DNA from: Desulfobacca acetoxidans DSM 11109
GTDB lineage: Bacteria; Desulfobacterota; Desulfobaccia; Desulfobaccales; Desulfobaccaceae
Direction of reading: 5' to 3'
Assembly (NCBI RefSeq): GCF_000195295.1
Contig: NC_015388.1
Coordinates: forward strand, 2,108,001 to 2,172,000
Length of the DNA stretch: 64,000 nt
This document shows, in pieces, positions 25,912 to 35,075 of the stretch; positions within the stretch are counted from its first letter, which is position 1; the number at the start of each line of letters is the position of its first letter. The notes under the pieces are model-generated. The model worked only from the letters and a program-made list of their open reading frames with translations, ran no database searches and was not told where the DNA came from. The position numbers were made by a program, and so were the translations under genes.

Positions 25912-26706
25912 CTATTCCGACAATTTCAACAAGGTGCCCCGCTTCCGGGCCAACCTGAGGCTCAGAGTAATTAGAATGTAGCCCCCGGCCAGATAGGCCA
26001 GGCTGAGACCAAAGCCCCGCCATAACGGCCAGGAGGCGGACAGAGGGAAGCCGTAAAAATGCCGGAAATACTCTAAAAAATGAGTCAAGGGAAAGACCTG
26101 GGCCACGGTCTGCAAGATGGGCGGCAGAAGCGTCACCGGATAATACATCCCCGAGAGGAGCAGTACAAGATAGGAAACGGCCCAGGCGGTGATTTCCGCC
26201 CGGTGTCCGAACAGGAGCACCAGGGACAACACTATTACCCCTTCGATCACCGCCACCAGGAACAGCCCGATAAAAAAAATCAGGAGGGCCGGCCAGCCCT
26301 GGCGGCTTAAATCCATCCCAAAGGCCCAGATGCTTAAACCCAGCATAACTCCAAAGACCACCAGACCCCGGATCAGACCCACCAGTCCGGACCCGAGCAC
26401 AACGTGCACCAGGTTGATAGGGGCAATAAGAGCGTGTTTCAAACTTTTGCCCCAGACATCGTAGAGCAGGGCATAGGACACATCCAGTTGGGCGATCTGC
26501 ACCGTGTTCATGGCTACTGCGCCGATGAGCACAAAGGAAACCGTCTCCGGCCCTAACTCGAGGAAGCGGGTCAGCAGCCCCACGGAGAACAGACCCATTA
26601 AAGGCCAGAACAGCATTTCGAAGACCGCAAAGACATTGCGGCGGTTCATAATGCCGCCCCGGGCGGTAAAGGCCCAGACCTTGATCGCCTCATTGACTAA
26701 ATTCAC
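25912..26706 (-). CDS. ABC-2 type exporter permease
   Basis: About six transmembrane segments (for example RNVFAVFEMLFWPLMGLFSVG, SFVLIGAVAMNTV, GLVGLIRGLVVFGVMLGLS, PALLIFFIGLFLVAVIEGVI, AVSYLVLLLSGMYYPVTLL). The frame reaches 26772, but GTG 26706 (VNLVNEAIK) is likelier, 17 bases inside the end of the ATPase gene. Together they form a two-gene ABC transporter of the Nod-J/DRA or drug-export kind. The substrate is unknown; no other gene in the operon tells it. Confidence 0.75.
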   Translation of the reverse strand: MNLVNEAIKVWAFTARGGIMNRRNVFAVFEMLFWPLMGLFSVGLLTRFLELGPETVSFVLIGAVAMNTVQIAQLDVSYALLYDVWGKSLKHALIAPINLVHVVLGSGLVGLIRGLVVFGVMLGLSIWAFGMDLSRQGWPALLIFFIGLFLVAVIEGVIVLSLVLLFGHRAEITAWAVSYLVLLLSGMYYPVTLLPPILQTVAQVFPLTHFLEYFRHFYGFPLSASWPLWRGFGLSLAYLAGGYILITLSLRLARKRGTLLKLSE

Positions 26707-27631
26707 GGTAGAGATCCTCCAAGTCCACCTCTTGCACCCTGATCTGGCTGAGATCACCCCCGGCTGCGTCAATCTCCCGTATGATCCCGGGCAGGCGGCT
26801 GTCGCTATGATCCAACACCAGCTCCACTTCAGGCGATTGCAGCCGCCATTCCAACACTCCGGGCAAGCCCTGGAAGTTCATTTCCGGAGGCTTTCCGGCA
26901 AACAACAGGGTGACCCGGTCCCCCAACGCCAGTTGGGCCTGGAGAGCGGGGATGCCGCCCTGGGCCAGAATCTGGCCTTCCCCCAGAAACCCCACCTCAT
27001 GGCACAACATTTCCGCCTCCCGCATATTGTGGGTGGTGAGGATAATGGTCATGCCGCTCTGGCGGTTCAGGCGGGCGATCTCCTCCCGGGTGTGCTGGGC
27101 CGCCACCGGATCCAAGCCGTTGGTAGGTTCGTCCAGGAAGAGCAGCTCCGGCCTGCTGATCAAGGCCTTGGCCAGGGCCAGCCGCTGTTTCAGACCCGAA
27201 GACAGGGTTTCAAAGGGGCTGCGCCGCCAAGCCTCCAGTTCAAAAAGGGCCACCACCTCCCGGACCCGCTCAGTCAGGCTATCGCCCCGGAGGCCATACA
27301 GACGGCCATAAAAACGGAGATTTTCCTCAACGGTCAGGGACCAGACAAATTTGGCGGCGCCGCTGGCCAGATTGATCCGTTGCCGCAGTTGGGCCGCCTG
27401 CTGTAAGGCGTCCAAACCCAGCACCCGGACTGAGCCGGCGTCCGGCAAGAGCAGTGTGGCCATGATAGAAATAAGGGTGGTCTTGCCGGCGCCGTTAGGA
27501 CCTAAGATCCCGAAGATGATCCCGGCGGGGATCCTCAGGTGCAAATCCCGGAGCACCGGCTGCCGACGCCGGCGCAGCATGCCGCGGTAATACGCTTTTC
27601 TAAGCCCTTCCAGTTGAATGGCTGTTTTCAT
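26690..27631 (-). CDS. ABC transporter ATP-binding protein
   Basis: Nucleotide-binding domain with Walker A GPNGAGKTT, signature LSSGLKQRLALAKAL (LSGGQ variant), Walker B ELLFLDEPTNGLDP, and the H-loop LTTHNM. The 313-residue length includes a C-terminal extension of about 80 residues beyond the core domain, typical of exporters of the DrrA/CcmA/NatA kind. It overlaps the permease gene start by 17 bases. The signature has SSG for the usual SGG. Confidence 0.93.
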   Translation of the reverse strand: MKTAIQLEGLRKAYYRGMLRRRRQPVLRDLHLRIPAGIIFGILGPNGAGKTTLISIMATLLLPDAGSVRVLGLDALQQAAQLRQRINLASGAAKFVWSLTVEENLRFYGRLYGLRGDSLTERVREVVALFELEAWRRSPFETLSSGLKQRLALAKALISRPELLFLDEPTNGLDPVAAQHTREEIARLNRQSGMTIILTTHNMREAEMLCHEVGFLGEGQILAQGGIPALQAQLALGDRVTLLFAGKPPEMNFQGLPGVLEWRLQSPEVELVLDHSDSRLPGIIREIDAAGGDLSQIRVQEVDLEDLYREFSQ

Positions 27632-27696
27632 ATTGCTTCTCTCAAGAAATTTGGAGTTTATCAGAGGGGATTACGGCCCGCAAGACGCAAGGTCCA

Positions 27697-27737
27697 TGAT
27701 CTTTCAGGACCAACAAGGTATTTTATTTTTTGATGGT
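27697..27737. repeat. Dispersed repeat C, copy 1, in the DUF389 upstream gap
   Basis: TGATCTTTCAGGACCAACAA and the T-rich stretch after it recur, diverged, at 30969-31008. The roughly 500-base gap 27632-28138 also carries a short GGCAGG/CCTGCC hairpin near 28069-28083, and no gene I can support. Confidence 0.65.
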
Positions 27738-28138
27738 GGATTTGGATTAAGGATTCAGGCGGCCAATCATTGCTACATAATCACCTTCACCTTTCGGAGG
27801 AATGCTGGATTTTTTCCTCCAATCTAAATATTATATATTATTTACCTGGTTTAGGCGTACATTTGATAAAAAAGTGGACAGGTGCTTCCTCAAGAACGAT
27901 CCTCCGAAATCGTTCAGAAAAGAAAGACAAACATGTTCAACAGAAGCCAAACCCGAAGTGTTGTTTTATTGATCCCCAGCGGCATCAAGGAAACAATAGT
28001 CGGAATTTACGACGTGACCTTTTCAACCCGCTAAGGTATTTATATTTATGAAGAAATAACTGTAGGAAGGGGCAGGACCCCTGCCGCCATGAAGTGCGTC
28101 GCCGGTATCCGAATCTCTACTAATTAACGGAGGAAGAT

Positions 28139-29836
28139 ATGGAACATCAAGGTATGTACAAAGAAAACCAAGAAGATCGTGCTGGCAGGTTCCAATGGCT
28201 GCAGACGACTCCGGAACGCCTCCTGCACGTGACAGAAGAAATATCTCAAGGCTCAGAACCAAAGATAAGTTTCTATGCCCTCCTGGCCTCCGCCTCGCTT
28301 ATTGCCAGCTTCGGTCTTATTGCCAACAGTACGGCGGTAATCATCGGCGCCATGCTTGTGTCCCCTCTAATGACCCCCATTATCGGTATTTCTCTGGCCC
28401 TGGTCTTAGGGGATACGTCCCTCTTGGGGCGGGCGTTACGGGCCGAGGCCATGGGCGTGGCTTTAGCCATTGGCATTGCCGCCTTTCTGGGGGTATTCCC
28501 CTTAGCTCTGGAAGTGACGCCAGAAATGCTGTCTCGCACCGAACCAAATCTGCTGGACCTCCTGGTGGCGGTGTTGGCGGGATTTGCCGGTACCTATGCC
28601 TTGATTGACGCTAGGTTGTCTCCGGCGCTGCCGGGGGTGGCCATCGCTACGGCAATTGTCCCTCCCCTGGCTAACTCCGGTCTATGTCTGGCTATGGGGG
28701 CATTTCACGGTGCCTGGGGGTCGTTTCTATTATTTTTTGCCAACTTTTTGGCCATCTTATTGGTTTCTGCCGGCACTTTCGTCGCCGCCGGCATGGCTCC
28801 TCGCATTCCCTGGTCCAATAAATGGGAATTTGCCCGAACCTTCGGGGTGGCAGTGGCAGGATTCTTAATAGTGGCCTTATTGCTTACCCACACGTTGGTA
28901 CGCATTGTCAAGGAGCGTTATCTGAACAACGCCATCCGGGAGAACCTTACGGAAGAGCTATCGGGTTTCCCCTCTACTTCACTCGTGGAACTCTGGCAGA
29001 AACAATTCGAGGATAAGCTCTATATCCTGGCTACGGTTCGAACCCCAAGCATTATATCCCCCGATAAAGTCACGGCTATACAAGAGGTACTCAGCCGCCG
29101 GTTGGACATTCCCACTGAACTCATCATACGAGCGATCCTGGCCAAAGACGTCAGCGCCACCGGTTCCACCAGTCAGGTGACAGCTCAAAACCTGGACGGC
29201 TTTTTCATATCAAGGAAACTCAATCCTGAGGTTATGCGGATTCAATTAGCGGAACAGGCATTGCGGGAAGTATTAATTCATCGGCCCGATATTATCCTCT
29301 CCGAAGTGAAGATAGTGCAGTTTCCCCGCGGACCGGTGGTGGTGGCGAACTTGCAAACTTCCAGGCCGCTCACTCCCGAAGAGGTTAAGGAATTGGAAGA
29401 AAAGATACAGGAGCGTTTGTTCGAACCCAATATTCGGCTGTTGACCCGCTGTTTGAGCACCATTGACATCGATGCCCACGGCCGGATTCTTTACGCCTGG
29501 TCCCACTTCGGTTCCCAGTCCCCGGTCGATGCAGCCCTTCAGGACAAGGTGGAAAAGGCGGTAGCTACAGAGCTGGGGAAATTCCCTGGCCTCTTTGTCA
29601 ATAACGTGGATGCCCTGGCAGAGGATGACCGCTGGAGCGTCCGGGTAGAGGCCTCCGGGATAAAAATCCCCACTTCCAAGGAGTTGAACCAGGTTGAAAA
29701 ATCGGTGTCCCGGCGGGTGAACCGAAACACTTTTATTTACCTGTGGTTCCGGAGTGAGACCATGCTCACCCGGGAGGGCCTCCTATCAGTAGAAGATTTT
29801 ACCAATAATCAGCTAAGAGAAAGGAAGAGACAATAA
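28139..29836 (+). CDS. DUF389 / TIGR00341-type membrane protein
   Basis: A 565-residue integral membrane protein. The first half holds about six membrane segments (ALLASASLIASFGLI, NSTAVIIGAMLVSPLMTPI, ALAIGIAAFLGVFPLA, LLVAVLAGFAGTYALI, FLLFFANFLAILLVSAGTF, VAVAGFLIVALLLTHTLV). The DUF389 core is marked by NSTAVIIGAMLVSPLM and the PGVAIATAIVPPL motif. The soluble second half (about residues 290-565) has no motif I recognise. ATG 28139 has GGAGGAAG upstream. DUF389 proteins lack a settled function; some are linked to ion or exopolysaccharide transport. Confidence 0.8.
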   Translation: MEHQGMYKENQEDRAGRFQWLQTTPERLLHVTEEISQGSEPKISFYALLASASLIASFGLIANSTAVIIGAMLVSPLMTPIIGISLALVLGDTSLLGRALRAEAMGVALAIGIAAFLGVFPLALEVTPEMLSRTEPNLLDLLVAVLAGFAGTYALIDARLSPALPGVAIATAIVPPLANSGLCLAMGAFHGAWGSFLLFFANFLAILLVSAGTFVAAGMAPRIPWSNKWEFARTFGVAVAGFLIVALLLTHTLVRIVKERYLNNAIRENLTEELSGFPSTSLVELWQKQFEDKLYILATVRTPSIISPDKVTAIQEVLSRRLDIPTELIIRAILAKDVSATGSTSQVTAQNLDGFFISRKLNPEVMRIQLAEQALREVLIHRPDIILSEVKIVQFPRGPVVVANLQTSRPLTPEEVKELEEKIQERLFEPNIRLLTRCLSTIDIDAHGRILYAWSHFGSQSPVDAALQDKVEKAVATELGKFPGLFVNNVDALAEDDRWSVRVEASGIKIPTSKELNQVEKSVSRRVNRNTFIYLWFRSETMLTREGLLSVEDFTNNQLRERKRQ

Positions 29837-29947
29837 CGTTTAGCACAACAATAAGTAACAGGAATAATCGGTCCGCATGGCTTCTTAGCCCGATTTGGTT
29901 GCTACCAGTCAATGCAAGTAAGAGGCTGATTCTTTTCCAGGTTCCCG

Positions 29948-30664
29948 CTACAAGGGTTCAAACATGCCTGGTTTGGCCTTGTGAGGCTCGGCGGCAGGAG
30001 CCGGTTTAGCTGGAGGCGTTGCTGCAGCCGCAGGTTTTGGTTCTAACAGACTGGGAACACCAGAAGGAGGAGCTTCCTCCGGGATCGTTCCTGCTTCTTC
30101 TACAACCTCTTCCGTAGCCGCGGACGCGGTCCCACCGCTTTTGGAACGGATTACCCGGCGCACCGCTACCTTAGTAAGAGACAGATCGCTGAGCTCCAAC
30201 CACCCGGTTTTGCCAGTGCGAGGCACGGAAATTTTGACCCAGCCCTTTGGTTTTTCCTCCAGCAGAGTCACCTGGTCGTTGGTGCGCAGTCGAACCAAGC
30301 TTTTGCTGCTCTTCTGGGGCTCAGCTCTCAATGAGACCCCCCAACGCCGGACGTACAACTCTGATATGGGTCTAAGTTCCAAGTCCCGATCATTGGCCCA
30401 TCCCTGGCGGCCATCTTCGGAACGGACGAGAAACCAACTCCCCCGCCGTTCTAGCTGCTGCACCCGATCGTTAAGACTTACGCTAGCAACAATGCTGCTA
30501 TCCGGCTCTGGGGAGCTTTTTAACGGCAATTCGATGGCACCAACATAGAAAAAGGTTTCTCGTTCCACTGGTGCAGTTTCCACCTTTACCGGTTCTGTTG
30601 TGGCACAACCCCACACTCCCAAAGCCAAGGATATCAGCATAAGCAACCGTGGAAACATGCTCAT
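29948..30664 (-). CDS. SH3-domain lipoprotein
   Basis: A 238-residue lipoprotein with lipobox LGVWGC (cysteine at residue 20). Two bacterial SH3 domains follow: LPLKSSPEPDSSIVASV with WFLVRSEDGRQGWAND, and VSLRAEPQKSSKSLVRL with WVKISVPRTGKTGWLE. The C-terminal quarter is Pro/Ala-rich and unstructured. SH3b domains bind peptidoglycan or peptides, so it may be anchored near the cell wall. GGAGG lies just before ATG 30664. The neighbours give no pathway. Confidence 0.8.
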   Translation of the reverse strand: MSMFPRLLMLISLALGVWGCATTEPVKVETAPVERETFFYVGAIELPLKSSPEPDSSIVASVSLNDRVQQLERRGSWFLVRSEDGRQGWANDRDLELRPISELYVRRWGVSLRAEPQKSSKSLVRLRTNDQVTLLEEKPKGWVKISVPRTGKTGWLELSDLSLTKVAVRRVIRSKSGGTASAATEEVVEEAGTIPEEAPPSGVPSLLEPKPAAAATPPAKPAPAAEPHKAKPGMFEPL

Positions 30665-30968
30665 GGTGAAGCCTCCCTGTCATCAATGGAGAAACAATGT
30701 AATAGTTGGGAATTATCGATGTTGAATGGGTCTACGCGATTATACCAGAATATTTAAACCATAAGATAATCAAAAAATCAATTGAATTATCAATCCCAAA
30801 TTCAAGCGCTGCTTTGGCGACAGGCTTGGAGTTAGCGGTGCTGACAGCTTTGTGAGATTGTTGAAGGCTTAGAAAAGTGGTTTCTTTCTAGTAAGGCGTA
30901 AAGCGGGTGGCATAATAGATTCATAGCGCTGATGACCGGCAGACTGCTGTTACCTTATCCTATCTCCC

Positions 30969-31008
30969 TGATCTTTCAGGATCAACGAGTTTTTTATCTT
31001 TTTATGGT
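30969..31008. repeat. Dispersed repeat C, copy 2
   Basis: TGATCTTTCAGGATCAACGAG and a T-rich tail, related to 27697-27737. The gap 30665-31114 before ruvB shows no other feature. Confidence 0.65.
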
Positions 31009-31114
31009 TTTTTAAGGTCCAAGGGGGTGCGGGTTAGGGGTTGAAGGAAATATTCTCGGTCGGATGAGAGGAGGCTTGCAATACCTTAGGAAGTGCGGTA
31101 AGCTGTGGGTAATT

Positions 31115-32143
31115 ATGGAAGAACAGGAACGTTTTGTCAGTTCCCGGCGCCATCCCGAGGATCTGGGACTGGAAATCGGTCTCAGACCGCGGTCGCTGCG
31201 GGAGTTTGTCGGTCAGGACGAGGTCAAGCGCAGTCTGGAGCTAGCCATTACCGCGGCCAAGGGGCGGAGTGAAGCCCTGGACCATATCCTCCTGCACGGC
31301 CACCCCGGTTTAGGTAAAACCACCCTCGCTACTATCATTGCCCAGGAGCTGGGAGCAGGTCTGAGAACCACCTCCGGTCCGGTGATCGAACGTCCAGGGG
31401 ACCTAGCGGCGCTGCTTACCAACCAGAAGCCTGGAGACGTCCTCTTCATCGACGAAATCCACCGCCTGCCGCACGTAGTGGAAGAGGTCCTTTATCCGGC
31501 CATGGAAGATTATAAACTGGACCTGATCATCGGCCAGGGACCGGGTGCCAGGGCAATTCGCCTGGATATTCCTCGTTTTACCCTGGTGGGGGCGACCACT
31601 CGGGCGGGGCTGTTGACCCCGGCCCTGCGGGACCGTTTCGGGCTGATGCTGCGGGTGGAATTTTACCACCCGGATCATCTCCAGGCCATTGTTACCCGAT
31701 CCGCCGGGGCGCTGCAGATCGACATTGAGGTTGCCGGAGCTGCAGAGATCGCCCGGCGGTCCCGGGGCACACCGCGCATTGCCAACCGCCTGCTGAAGCG
31801 GGTGCGGGATTTCGCTCAGGTTCATGGCGACGGCCGCATTACCCGGCAGATCGCCGATGCCGCCTTGAATCTGCTTGAGGTCGATAACCGTGGTTTTGAC
31901 CGCATGGATCGACGGATCCTTCTGACCATCATCGAAAAATTCGACGGCGGCCCCGTGGGGGTAGATACTCTGGCAGCCGCCCTGTGCGAGGAACGCGATA
32001 CCCTGGAAGATGTCTACGAACCCTTCCTCATTCAGTGCGGCTTCCTGAACCGCACTCCACGCGGACGCGTCGCCACCCGCCTAGCCCAGGAATATTTCGA
32101 CCGGAAGCCGAAAAAGGGCAAACAGCCGTCGTTGGAATTCTAG
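31115..32143 (+). CDS. ruvB: Holliday junction branch migration DNA helicase RuvB
   Basis: AAA+ motor of the RuvAB branch-migration complex. Walker [13 protein letters not shown], Walker [13 protein letters not shown], sensor 1 [12 protein letters not shown], the arginine finger region ALRDRFG, and the C-terminal winged helix [22 protein letters not shown] and [14 protein letters not shown] are all present. The frame opens at 31064, but ATG 31115 (MEEQERFVS) matches the usual N-terminus. No ruvA or ruvC lies beside it, unlike in many genomes. Length 342 is normal. Confidence 0.96.
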   Translation: MEEQERFVSSRRHPEDLGLEIGLRPRSLREFVGQDEVKRSLELAITAAKGRSEALDHILLHGHPGLGKTTLATIIAQELGAGLRTTSGPVIERPGDLAALLTNQKPGDVLFIDEIHRLPHVVEEVLYPAMEDYKLDLIIGQGPGARAIRLDIPRFTLVGATTRAGLLTPALRDRFGLMLRVEFYHPDHLQAIVTRSAGALQIDIEVAGAAEIARRSRGTPRIANRLLKRVRDFAQVHGDGRITRQIADAALNLLEVDNRGFDRMDRRILLTIIEKFDGGPVGVDTLAAALCEERDTLEDVYEPFLIQCGFLNRTPRGRVATRLAQEYFDRKPKKGKQPSLEF

Positions 32144-32198
32144 CTATTTGGTTGATAATGCTATGAGAATTAGACCGAAGGGATAAAAAAAAGGGATT

Positions 32199-32480
32199 TT
32201 AGAGAAGTTTAACGAGAGCCGCGACCACGGCGATGCCGCCAGCCAACATGCCTCCCAGTCGCAAGGTGAGGTCATGTTTGAGGCGCAGTTCGGTCTCCCG
32301 GATATCTCGCTGCAACATGGCAATATCTCGCTGCAACATGGCGATATCTTCTTTGGTGGCCAGGCGGGCTTCAATAATTTCTGAAACGGCAGTGGCCAAG
32401 GTTTCAGCCTGCTGATCGGTAAAATCAGCAGCTTTTAGTTTTTTGGCGAATTCCAAGGTGTCAAAAATCGCGGTTCGCAT
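32199..32480 (-). CDS. Small coiled-coil membrane protein (DUF1640-like)
   Basis: A 93-residue protein: a helical N-terminus (FAKKLKAADFTDQQAETLA), a coiled coil with a heptad duplication (IAMLQRD twice), and a C-terminal transmembrane helix (GGMLAGGIAVVAALVKLL). This is the plan of CCDC90/DUF1640 proteins; the role is unknown. It is convergent with ruvB. A perfect 21-base tandem duplication at 32302-32343 encodes the repeated heptad. Confidence 0.7.
   Translation of the reverse strand: MRTAIFDTLEFAKKLKAADFTDQQAETLATAVSEIIEARLATKEDIAMLQRDIAMLQRDIRETELRLKHDLTLRLGGMLAGGIAVVAALVKLL
32302..32343 (-). repeat. Tandem 21-base duplication encoding a coiled-coil heptad
   Basis: Two copies of a 21-base unit (32302-32322 and 32323-32343) differing at one base. 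They keep frame and each encode IAMLQRD, so one heptad has been duplicated. Confidence 0.9.
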
Positions 32481-32574
32481 TGCAGCCTCTCTTTTACTAT
32501 TTTATAGTAAAAGCTTAATAATGTCAATCAATTCATCGCTTCCGAACAAAGCTTCACATTAACCGGAATATCTT

Positions 32575-33159
32575 ATGAACGCCATCTGGATGGTGCTTAT
32601 CTGCCTCAGTGTCCTGTTCGCCGTCGTGAACGGTAGCATTGGCGGATTTACTCAGGCCCTGTTCGAGGCCGGCAAGGCCGCCGTGGAGGTCTGCATCTAT
32701 CTCCTGGGGATTGTCTCACTGTGGCTGGGGCTGACGAAAATCCTGGAAGATTGCGGTATAATCTATAAAATGTCCAACTTCTTCCGACCGGTTATCTCAC
32801 TGTTGTTCCGCAACATCCCGAAGGGCCATCCGGCCGTCACCAACATCACCCTGAACCTGCTGGCCAACGTTCTGGGTATTGGCAACGCCGCGACACCATT
32901 AGGGATCAAGGCCATGGAGGACCTCCAGACGCTCAACCCCAAACCCGACACGGTCACCTTTGAGATGATGCTCTTCATTGTCATCAATACGGCCAGCGTG
33001 CAGTTGATTCCCTTTACGGTCATCGGCCTCCTGGCCAGCTACGGCTCCAAAAACCCGAACCAGGTCATGCTGCCCACCTTCATCGCCACGATCATCTCAG
33101 CAGCTACAGCCGTGGTCATTCTCTATGTATTTAAAGTATTGAACAGCAGAAAGCCCTGA
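32575..33159 (+). CDS. spmA: Nucleoside-recognition membrane protein SpmA
   Basis: A 194-residue membrane protein of the SpmA (spore maturation A, Gate domain) family. Motifs include GIVSLWLGLTKILEDCG, NITLNLLANVLGIGNAATPLG and NTASVQLIPFTVIGL. It is common in bacteria that do not sporulate. Here it is followed, one base later, by spmB; the two form a likely heteromeric transporter or gate. The substrate is unknown. Confidence 0.88.
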   Translation: MNAIWMVLICLSVLFAVVNGSIGGFTQALFEAGKAAVEVCIYLLGIVSLWLGLTKILEDCGIIYKMSNFFRPVISLLFRNIPKGHPAVTNITLNLLANVLGIGNAATPLGIKAMEDLQTLNPKPDTVTFEMMLFIVINTASVQLIPFTVIGLLASYGSKNPNQVMLPTFIATIISAATAVVILYVFKVLNSRKP

Positions 33160-33160
33160 C

Positions 33161-33688
33161 ATGGAAAAGCTACAAGTTTCCTTTCAGTATATTATCCCGT
33201 TGTTTATTTTTTTCACCGTTGCCTACGGCTTCGCCAGGAAGACGCCGGTTTACGAGTCTTTTGTTTCGGGCGCTAAAGATGGCATTAATATTATCGTTGG
33301 GATTTTTCCCTATGTCCTGGCCATCTTCATCATGGTCAAGACCTTGCAGGCCTCGGGGGCGCATGATTTTTTCAAAAAAGTTTTTGCTGCAGTAGCAGCG
33401 CCACTGCATCTCCCCCCTGAAATCTTTTCCATCGCCCTGGTTAAACCGATGTCCAACGCCGCTACCCTGGGCATCTTCACTGAAATTCTGAAAACTACCG
33501 GCCCCGACTCTCTAGCCAGCATTATTTCGGCGGTGATTATGGGGAGCGCCGAGACCACTTTTTACGTTATTGCCGTCTATTTAGGCTCGGTTGGCATCCG
33601 CAAGTCAAGGTACCTGGTGCCGGTATGCCTGACGGCGGACTTGGTAGGGATTGCGGTGGCAGTCACCGTGGTGATGCTGCTGTTTTAA
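33161..33688 (+). CDS. spmB: Nucleoside-recognition membrane protein SpmB
   Basis: A 175-residue membrane protein of the SpmB family. It shows GIFPYVLAIFIMVKTLQASGA, the VKPMSNAATLGIF loop and the GSAETTFYVIAVYLGSVG motif. It starts one base after the spmA stop codon, so the genes are translationally linked. As with SpmA, the family is known from Bacillus spore maturation but is widespread in deltaproteobacteria. Confidence 0.88.
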   Translation: MEKLQVSFQYIIPLFIFFTVAYGFARKTPVYESFVSGAKDGINIIVGIFPYVLAIFIMVKTLQASGAHDFFKKVFAAVAAPLHLPPEIFSIALVKPMSNAATLGIFTEILKTTGPDSLASIISAVIMGSAETTFYVIAVYLGSVGIRKSRYLVPVCLTADLVGIAVAVTVVMLLF

Positions 33689-33820
33689 TTCCCCTGAGCG
33701 GTTTCGGTGTTCAAAAGTTTTCAATAACCTGATAATATTTGGCATTTTTGCCATGGAAACGATGGGTTTTGAACGTGGCAAAATTTGTAGAGAAGAAATC
33801 ATAAATTTTAATGATCGAAA

Positions 33821-33948
33821 CCTAAATTGAGCGATTTATAGCCGAAACAATTAGTTGCGCTCAATGGCGGGGACCCATGAGGTTGGGGCAAGCGCAGGCT
33901 ACAGCCTGCGGCTACAATGAGATCATTCCAGAGATCGCTCAATTTAGG
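33821..33948. mobile_element. MITE-like element with perfect 15-base terminal inverted repeats
   Basis: CCTAAATTGAGCGAT at 33821-33835 and its exact reverse complement at 33934-33948 flank a 98-base middle, which itself has a GCAGGCT/GCCTGC hairpin near 33894-33908. No coding frame lies inside. It sits in the 320-base gap after spmB and fills most of it. Confidence 0.7.
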
Positions 33949-34011
33949 CAAAAGATTCAGTAGAGTGTTTTAGTTAGGGGGGGCAATATCGCTCTGCTCT
34001 TAAGAAAAATA

Positions 34012-34269
34012 TTATTTTTCTTTAATTGGATTAACTTTGGCAGCATCTACAGCTAAATTACTCGGCTCTTCAAACTTTTGAAGTCCAATTTTTTTGACCG
34101 GGACGATGGCTGTTGGAAAAACATCCCCTCCCGGCTCAGGTCCCACATTTGCTGCACCTAAACCAAATTCAATATAGATTCCCCATAATCCTTCATGAAT
34201 GTCATTATATCGTATGAGTGCTTCGGCCACTTCCTTGTAGGAAAAAGCAATCTGTTTGGTCTCCGGCAT
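34012..34269 (-). CDS. Small uncharacterised protein overlapping the hicB-like gene
   Basis: An 85-residue protein: YKEVAEALIRYNDIHEGLWGIYIEFGLGAANVGP. ATG 34269 is supported by GGAGG nine bases upstream; the frame reads further back. Its start overlaps the end of the hicB-like gene by 65 bases, so it is part of the same operon. I do not recognise the family. Its link to toxin-antitoxin genes suggests an accessory role, without direct evidence. Confidence 0.6.
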   Translation of the reverse strand: MPETKQIAFSYKEVAEALIRYNDIHEGLWGIYIEFGLGAANVGPEPGGDVFPTAIVPVKKIGLQKFEEPSNLAVDAAKVNPIKEK

Positions 34270-34771
34270 TGGAACGAACCTCCTCTTTCCAACCAATTTT
34301 TTCTGGATCTATATTTAGATATTTTTCCACGGTATTAGCAGCTATATTCATAGCTAACATACATATTCTTTGATCAAGTTTTTTAGTAACTTTTTCATAT
34401 AGGCTAAAAGAGCCAATTTTTTCTGCAAGAGAATAGACTATAAATTGGTTTAAACTAACACCTTCTCTATGGGCAGTTATTGATAATTGTCTATGCAGGC
34501 TTTTAGGTAATCTAAGAAGAATTCTTCCCCCAAATGACATGGATTGTGATGGAGAAGGAATTTCCTGTTGAAGATTAATCGCTGTCTTTATCCAATCATT
34601 TGCAGAATCTTCTAAATGTTCATAAGCCTCTGATGGTGTATCCCCTTGAGCAATACAACCTGGAAACTCCAATATTAATGCAGTATATGTTCCACTTTCT
34701 TCATCAGGAATTAGAATGCGGGAATATGGTTTTTTCAAATAATCCTCTGGCTCTTTCATTATCTTTTTCAT
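34205..34771 (-). CDS. hicB: HicB-like antitoxin with RHH DNA-binding domain
   Basis: A 188-residue antitoxin-like protein. The N-terminal HicB fold contains YSRILIPDEESGTYTALILEFPGCIAQGDTPSEAYEHLED, then a ribbon-helix-helix or Arc-type region FGGRILLRLPKSLHRQLSITAHREGVSLNQFIVYSL. ATG 34771 has GGGAGG ten bases upstream; an earlier frame start to 34804 is not needed. The C-terminal 60 residues extend past the typical HicB length and carry Cys residues. It lies 19 bases after the hicA-like gene. Confidence 0.78.
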   Translation of the reverse strand: MKKIMKEPEDYLKKPYSRILIPDEESGTYTALILEFPGCIAQGDTPSEAYEHLEDSANDWIKTAINLQQEIPSPSQSMSFGGRILLRLPKSLHRQLSITAHREGVSLNQFIVYSLAEKIGSFSLYEKVTKKLDQRICMLAMNIAANTVEKYLNIDPEKIGWKEEVRSNAGDQTDCFFLQGSGRSTHTI

Positions 34772-34790
34772 AATGGATATACCTCCCGAG

Positions 34791-35075
34791 CTATTCTTCG
34801 ACAATTTCTTCTTCTATTTTTTCAAGATCGAATTCCAATTGGTCAAGAATACTATTTTTTGTAATTTTATTTAGATCCTTTGAACCATGGCGTGGTATGC
34901 TAATTGGACGAAGATCGGGAAACCTCTTGTTAATCCATGTCTGATGCTTTCCCCGGTCACTTGGAACCCTCCCAAGAGCACTGGCTAAAGACTCAAGTTC
35001 GGAACTATTAACTCCCCCTTTTTCCCTTAATTCTTTAACCCAACTTCGAAGTTTGTCAAGTTTTGCCCAATTCAT
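34791..35075 (-). CDS. hicA: HicA-like mRNA interferase toxin
   Basis: A 94-residue protein whose second half is HicA-like: KHQTWINKRFPDLRPISIPRHGSKDLNKITKNSILDQL, with the conserved catalytic-like histidine in HGSKDL, the HicA dsRNA-binding fold. The first 40 residues (about LRSWVKELREKGG) are an extra segment. HicA toxins cleave mRNA and are neutralised by HicB. The toxin-first order is typical. I infer, not see, that it is active. Confidence 0.72.
   Translation of the reverse strand: MNWAKLDKLRSWVKELREKGGVNSSELESLASALGRVPSDRGKHQTWINKRFPDLRPISIPRHGSKDLNKITKNSILDQLEFDLEKIEEEIVEE

Noticed and set aside
26504-27406. A 300-codon frame opposite the ABC genes
   Set aside because: It crosses two real genes on the other strand and has no SD or motif.
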